In this document: positions 19,725 to 22,276 of the stretch, in pieces | Layout: the number at the start of each line of letters is the position of its first letter | Position numbering within the stretch: the first letter of the stretch is position 1 | Assembly (NCBI GenBank): GCA_002794775.1 | Contig: NBAY01000178.1 | Coordinates: 1 to 22,276, forward strand | DNA from: Porodaedalea pini | Lineage: Eukaryota; Basidiomycota; Agaricomycetes; Hymenochaetales; Hymenochaetaceae | Reading direction: 5' to 3' | Length of the DNA: 22,276 nucleotides | Position numbers and translations under genes: made by a program | Notes under the pieces: model-generated | Told to the model about the DNA's origin: nothing | What the model saw: the letters and a program-made list of their open reading frames with translations, nothing else | Databases searched by the model: none

Positions 19725-20622
19725 ACAGATGGCACTTATTCGGTCCAGACGAAGTCTATCTTCCCTCTTCTCTTTTGTCCTTTCCTCACTCTCACTGGTA
19801 CTGTTCTGCAAGTTTGTTTGTCACATACAAGTGCGTCGGTCTGCGCTTTCCCGCATGCAGCTTTAGGCTGCTCGTTTACTTCCTTTCCTTTATCTCCTTC
19901 ATATTGATGCTCATGATTTTCCATCGCTCGCATCCTGCATCTGAGACTCTACCAAGCAACCGCAGGACCTCGCTCCACGTCCTGCTTCTGTCCATACATA
20001 TTGTTTTCTCTTCTCTGCCGTTTCTCTCTGTTTTAATCCCTTTCTACTGTTCTATTTATAGCCTAGAGACAGTACTAGTGGCACCGGAGGAACAACCACC
20101 TGTAGCTCTCACAAATGCATATCACGACAGACGCAACGCTAGGTTGCGTCTTGTGCTATATAACTTTTCTTTGTCTTACACCGGACTATTGTATAGGCAA
20201 CTTCTAACGCCTGTTTCAATCCTTATCATGCATTCAATCCAAAACGCTTGAAGGCATCTTGCCAATACATACCTTTTCTGAGCAGTTGCCGGAAGAAGAT
20301 ATAGCTAGTCATTCTAGGTAGTAGAGTTCGATAACGTCTTTTACCATCTTTCTTACAAGCACGCCACTACACTCTTCGATAAGTCAGCTGTAGACTAATA
20401 CTAGCTCGAGCGGACATTTGAGGTTGATGCTCGAATCGGACTTAAGAACATGCATATGCGGTGAAAGAGGACTCAGAGGAGGATACAGACTAGCTTACAT
20501 AAGTACTGAAGTTGTCGATCTCTGTCCCGATCCGGACTTTTGTTAGGCAAAGTCAACCATGACGCTCCGCTCCTTCATTCAACTCTTCCCTCCATTCATG
20601 ACGAGCTCATGACAATGTTGGA
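19725..20622 (+). other. Polo kinase 3' flank: CT-rich tract, no gene
   Basis: From about 19740 to 20050 the plus strand is CT-rich (cttccctcttctcttttgtc), as expected of a fungal 3' UTR. An open frame of 158 codons crosses it (19775-20251), but it begins at TTG and its Phe/Leu/Ser content follows from the CT bias. From 20250 to 20622 nothing is recognised. The next gene's ATG is at 20623. Confidence 0.5.
20129..20151 (+). other. Perfect 9-bp stem hairpin downstream of Polo kinase
   Basis: AGACGCAAC (20129-20137) pairs perfectly with GTTGCGTCT (20143-20151) around the 5-nt loop gctag. Weaker pairing (cac with gtg) extends the stem. It lies about 400 nt after the Polo stop. It could be a 3' UTR structure if the transcript reaches it, or a chance palindrome. 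Confidence 0.6.
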
Positions 20623-22276
20623 ATGGCTAGCTCATCCTATATCTCAACGTCCCGATCGACTTCACCAACCTATAGGCATTCCCGTATTGCTGATGCCGTG
20701 CAAGTCGCACCGTACTTGACGCACGTCGTAAGACATCATGGTGAGGAAACACGCCTCTATTTATTTGTACTCCAAATTCATCTAAGTAACTCGGAACAAG
20801 GCCAAGTAACTCTGATTCCACCTGAAAATTCTGGGAGGATACGGAAGCCAAAGAAGAAACGTCCGGTTGTGCGAGAATACCTGAGCTCATCGTTTGATCT
20901 ACCTAGGACATCTGCTCCACGTTCGCGGTCGCGCGCCTCAAGGCCTGGCTCGTCGAACTCTATTCGAAGCTTACAGACTGATGCAAACGACGTGCGAAGG
21001 GATACAGACCTGGAAGCAAGAGTCCATCGGAGTCGAGAAGGTGAGGAAGTTTCGGTATGAAGAAGGGGTTGATTTAAAGATTTGTTTCCCTTTGAAGACC
21101 TATGTATTCCAAGTTTCCCACCTCCTTCATTTGAGGAAGCGATGTTGTCAACACCATCTCCACGAAACTCCAGTCCAGGCTCGTTCGTCGACACGCAGCC
21201 TTCAGTAGACTGCATTCTCTCATCGGAGCGAGACACTGTCCGAGGGCAGGCTTCATCCCCGACTATTCCTGTCAGTCGAGAGGATTTGCCGCCTTCTCCA
21301 GACGTAGAAGGCCCGCGTTTCAAGCTCGTCGCATTCATCTTTCGAGGTTGCTCTTCAAAGAGAGGGCCACTCTCAATGGGAGGAAGATCGTGAAGCTGGA
21401 TTCAGTCTGGAAGAAAGGGTGCAACGGGAGCTGGAGCGACGACAGCTGTCTGACAGTCTGCCCCATGCACCTTCCATGCATGACTTTGAACAAAACGATC
21501 CATCTCCATTCAGAGAAGAAGTTGAGGCTGAAGCTGGTTCAAGCTTCCGCAAAGTTGACGAAGCGACTCTTGTGCCTCAGGCGAATTCTTGTCTGGGATT
21601 GATGCTCAATTCGTCTCATACGGAGGTTAAGTCTATCTCAGATCTACCGGATTGCGAACAACTTGCTCGAGCCCCCGATTCTATGCCTTCGTCAAGTTCT
21701 CGGATGTGACGGCCGCGGGTCTCGGAGGATTAAATTCCAACGGGGATATTCCCCATCTTCCTTCGGGAAAGGGCAAGGAGAAAGAGCACTCTTCCGATGA
21801 GCCAGCCTTTTATAGCCCTTCTTCTGGCAATTCACCAAAGCAGGGAGCCTCGAAGAGGCACGGTTTCTAGGATCCGCGAGGTATTGAACGCACCTCTGCG
21901 GCCTCAGCTTGACAATCCGCGCACCAACATTAACTCAATGCCCATTCCATTCTCACCGCCACCTCAGTCTTCTGAACAATTCCCATCCTTTGAACAATCG
22001 TCAGAACAATTGTTTTCTTCGCATAACTCATCAACATTGCTCTCTGTATCATCTAGCATTGGCAGCTCCATCTGTACTCATACACTGACGAATACTACAC
22101 CGCGGTCTCCTCCGCCTCAGTCGGAGATCTCAAGCCATATACCTCCTATAGCATCTTCCTCCCCATCAGCGACAACTTTACCTTCGAGCTATATTTCATC
22201 TCCACCTGCCTCGCATTCGAGTCGCCCCCTACCAACTCCTCCCGGCCCTTCGCTCGCTACTTCATCACCCGGTTCT
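20623..22276 (+). CDS. Ser/Pro-rich protein of unknown function (5' part; runs off the window)
   Basis: Starts at an ATG in good context (MASSSYISTSRS). Proposed exons: 20623-20740, 20801-21040, 21098-21270, then 21308 onward. Introns are 60 nt (gtgagg...acaag; could also be read through), 57 nt (gtgagg...tgaag) and only 37 nt (gtcagt...gtag). The protein is low-complexity: KPKKKRP (basic), PSFPPPSFEEAM, a charged helix-like segment with EERVQRELERRQ, then Glu- and Ser-rich stretches. After about 21650 the frame changes twice; a 71-nt intron (gttaag...tcaag, 21628-21698) could explain one change, the other near 21840 is unexplained. From about 21845 a clean frame (TVSRIREVLNAP, then Ser/Pro/Thr-rich) stays open to the window end. 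No domain is recognised. Confidence 0.6.

Noticed and set aside
19775..20251. 158-codon plus-strand frame with apparent membrane segments.
   Set aside because: Starts at TTG, lies in the CT-rich 3' flank of Polo kinase, and its hydrophobic content follows from base composition.
1..22276. tRNA, rRNA or CRISPR-like arrays.
   Set aside because: Scanned by eye for T-loop-like GGTTCRA strings and regularly spaced repeats; the few hits (near 6290 and 11222) lack a matching cloverleaf, and no spaced repeat series is present.

Overview
The window looks like nuclear DNA of an Agaricomycete (mushroom-forming basidiomycete). The evidence is many 50-70 nt GT-AG introns, small intron-dense genes, and families typical of that group: fungal BTB/POZ proteins, F-box proteins with a CxxC pair behind the F-box, and an Ure2p/FuA-like glutathione transferase (GST). 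I made all exon models by eye from splice consensus, frame continuity and recalled family motifs; no searches were run.

Layout. 3-101: acidic C-terminal tail of an unidentified gene. 102-690: AT-rich gene-free stretch. About 670-4550 and 11560-14880: two arms of a large inverted duplication. Each arm, read inward from its outer end, carries a near-identical ~1 kb block (719-1714 / 13835-14832), a decayed relic, a GST gene and a BTB gene. The left GST is broken and the right one intact; the left BTB gene is long and nearly complete while the right one is a wreck. The 7 kb between the arms holds a 3-exon gene of unknown function (6012-6828, minus), a 313-bp tandem duplication (8049-8670) and an ARL8-type small GTPase gene with at least ten exons (about 9645-10994, minus), including a 9-nt microexon.

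Right of the duplication, on the plus strand: an 8-exon F-box protein gene with an ATG-only first exon and an unusual CxCxxC-x10-CxCxxC tail (14924-16399), a 7-exon Polo kinase gene complete with two polo boxes (16905-19724), a CT-rich 3' flank with a strong hairpin, and the 5' part of a long Ser/Pro-rich protein gene running off the window (20623-22276).

The genes do not form one pathway. Polo kinase (mitosis), ARL8 (lysosome/vacuole transport in known systems), the F-box protein (ubiquitin ligase adaptor) and the GST (detoxification) are ordinary neighbours. What stands out is the architecture: an old inverted segmental duplication with unequal decay of its gene copies, and one block kept at about 98% identity while its flanks have diverged. 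I did not find a new defence or mobile system.
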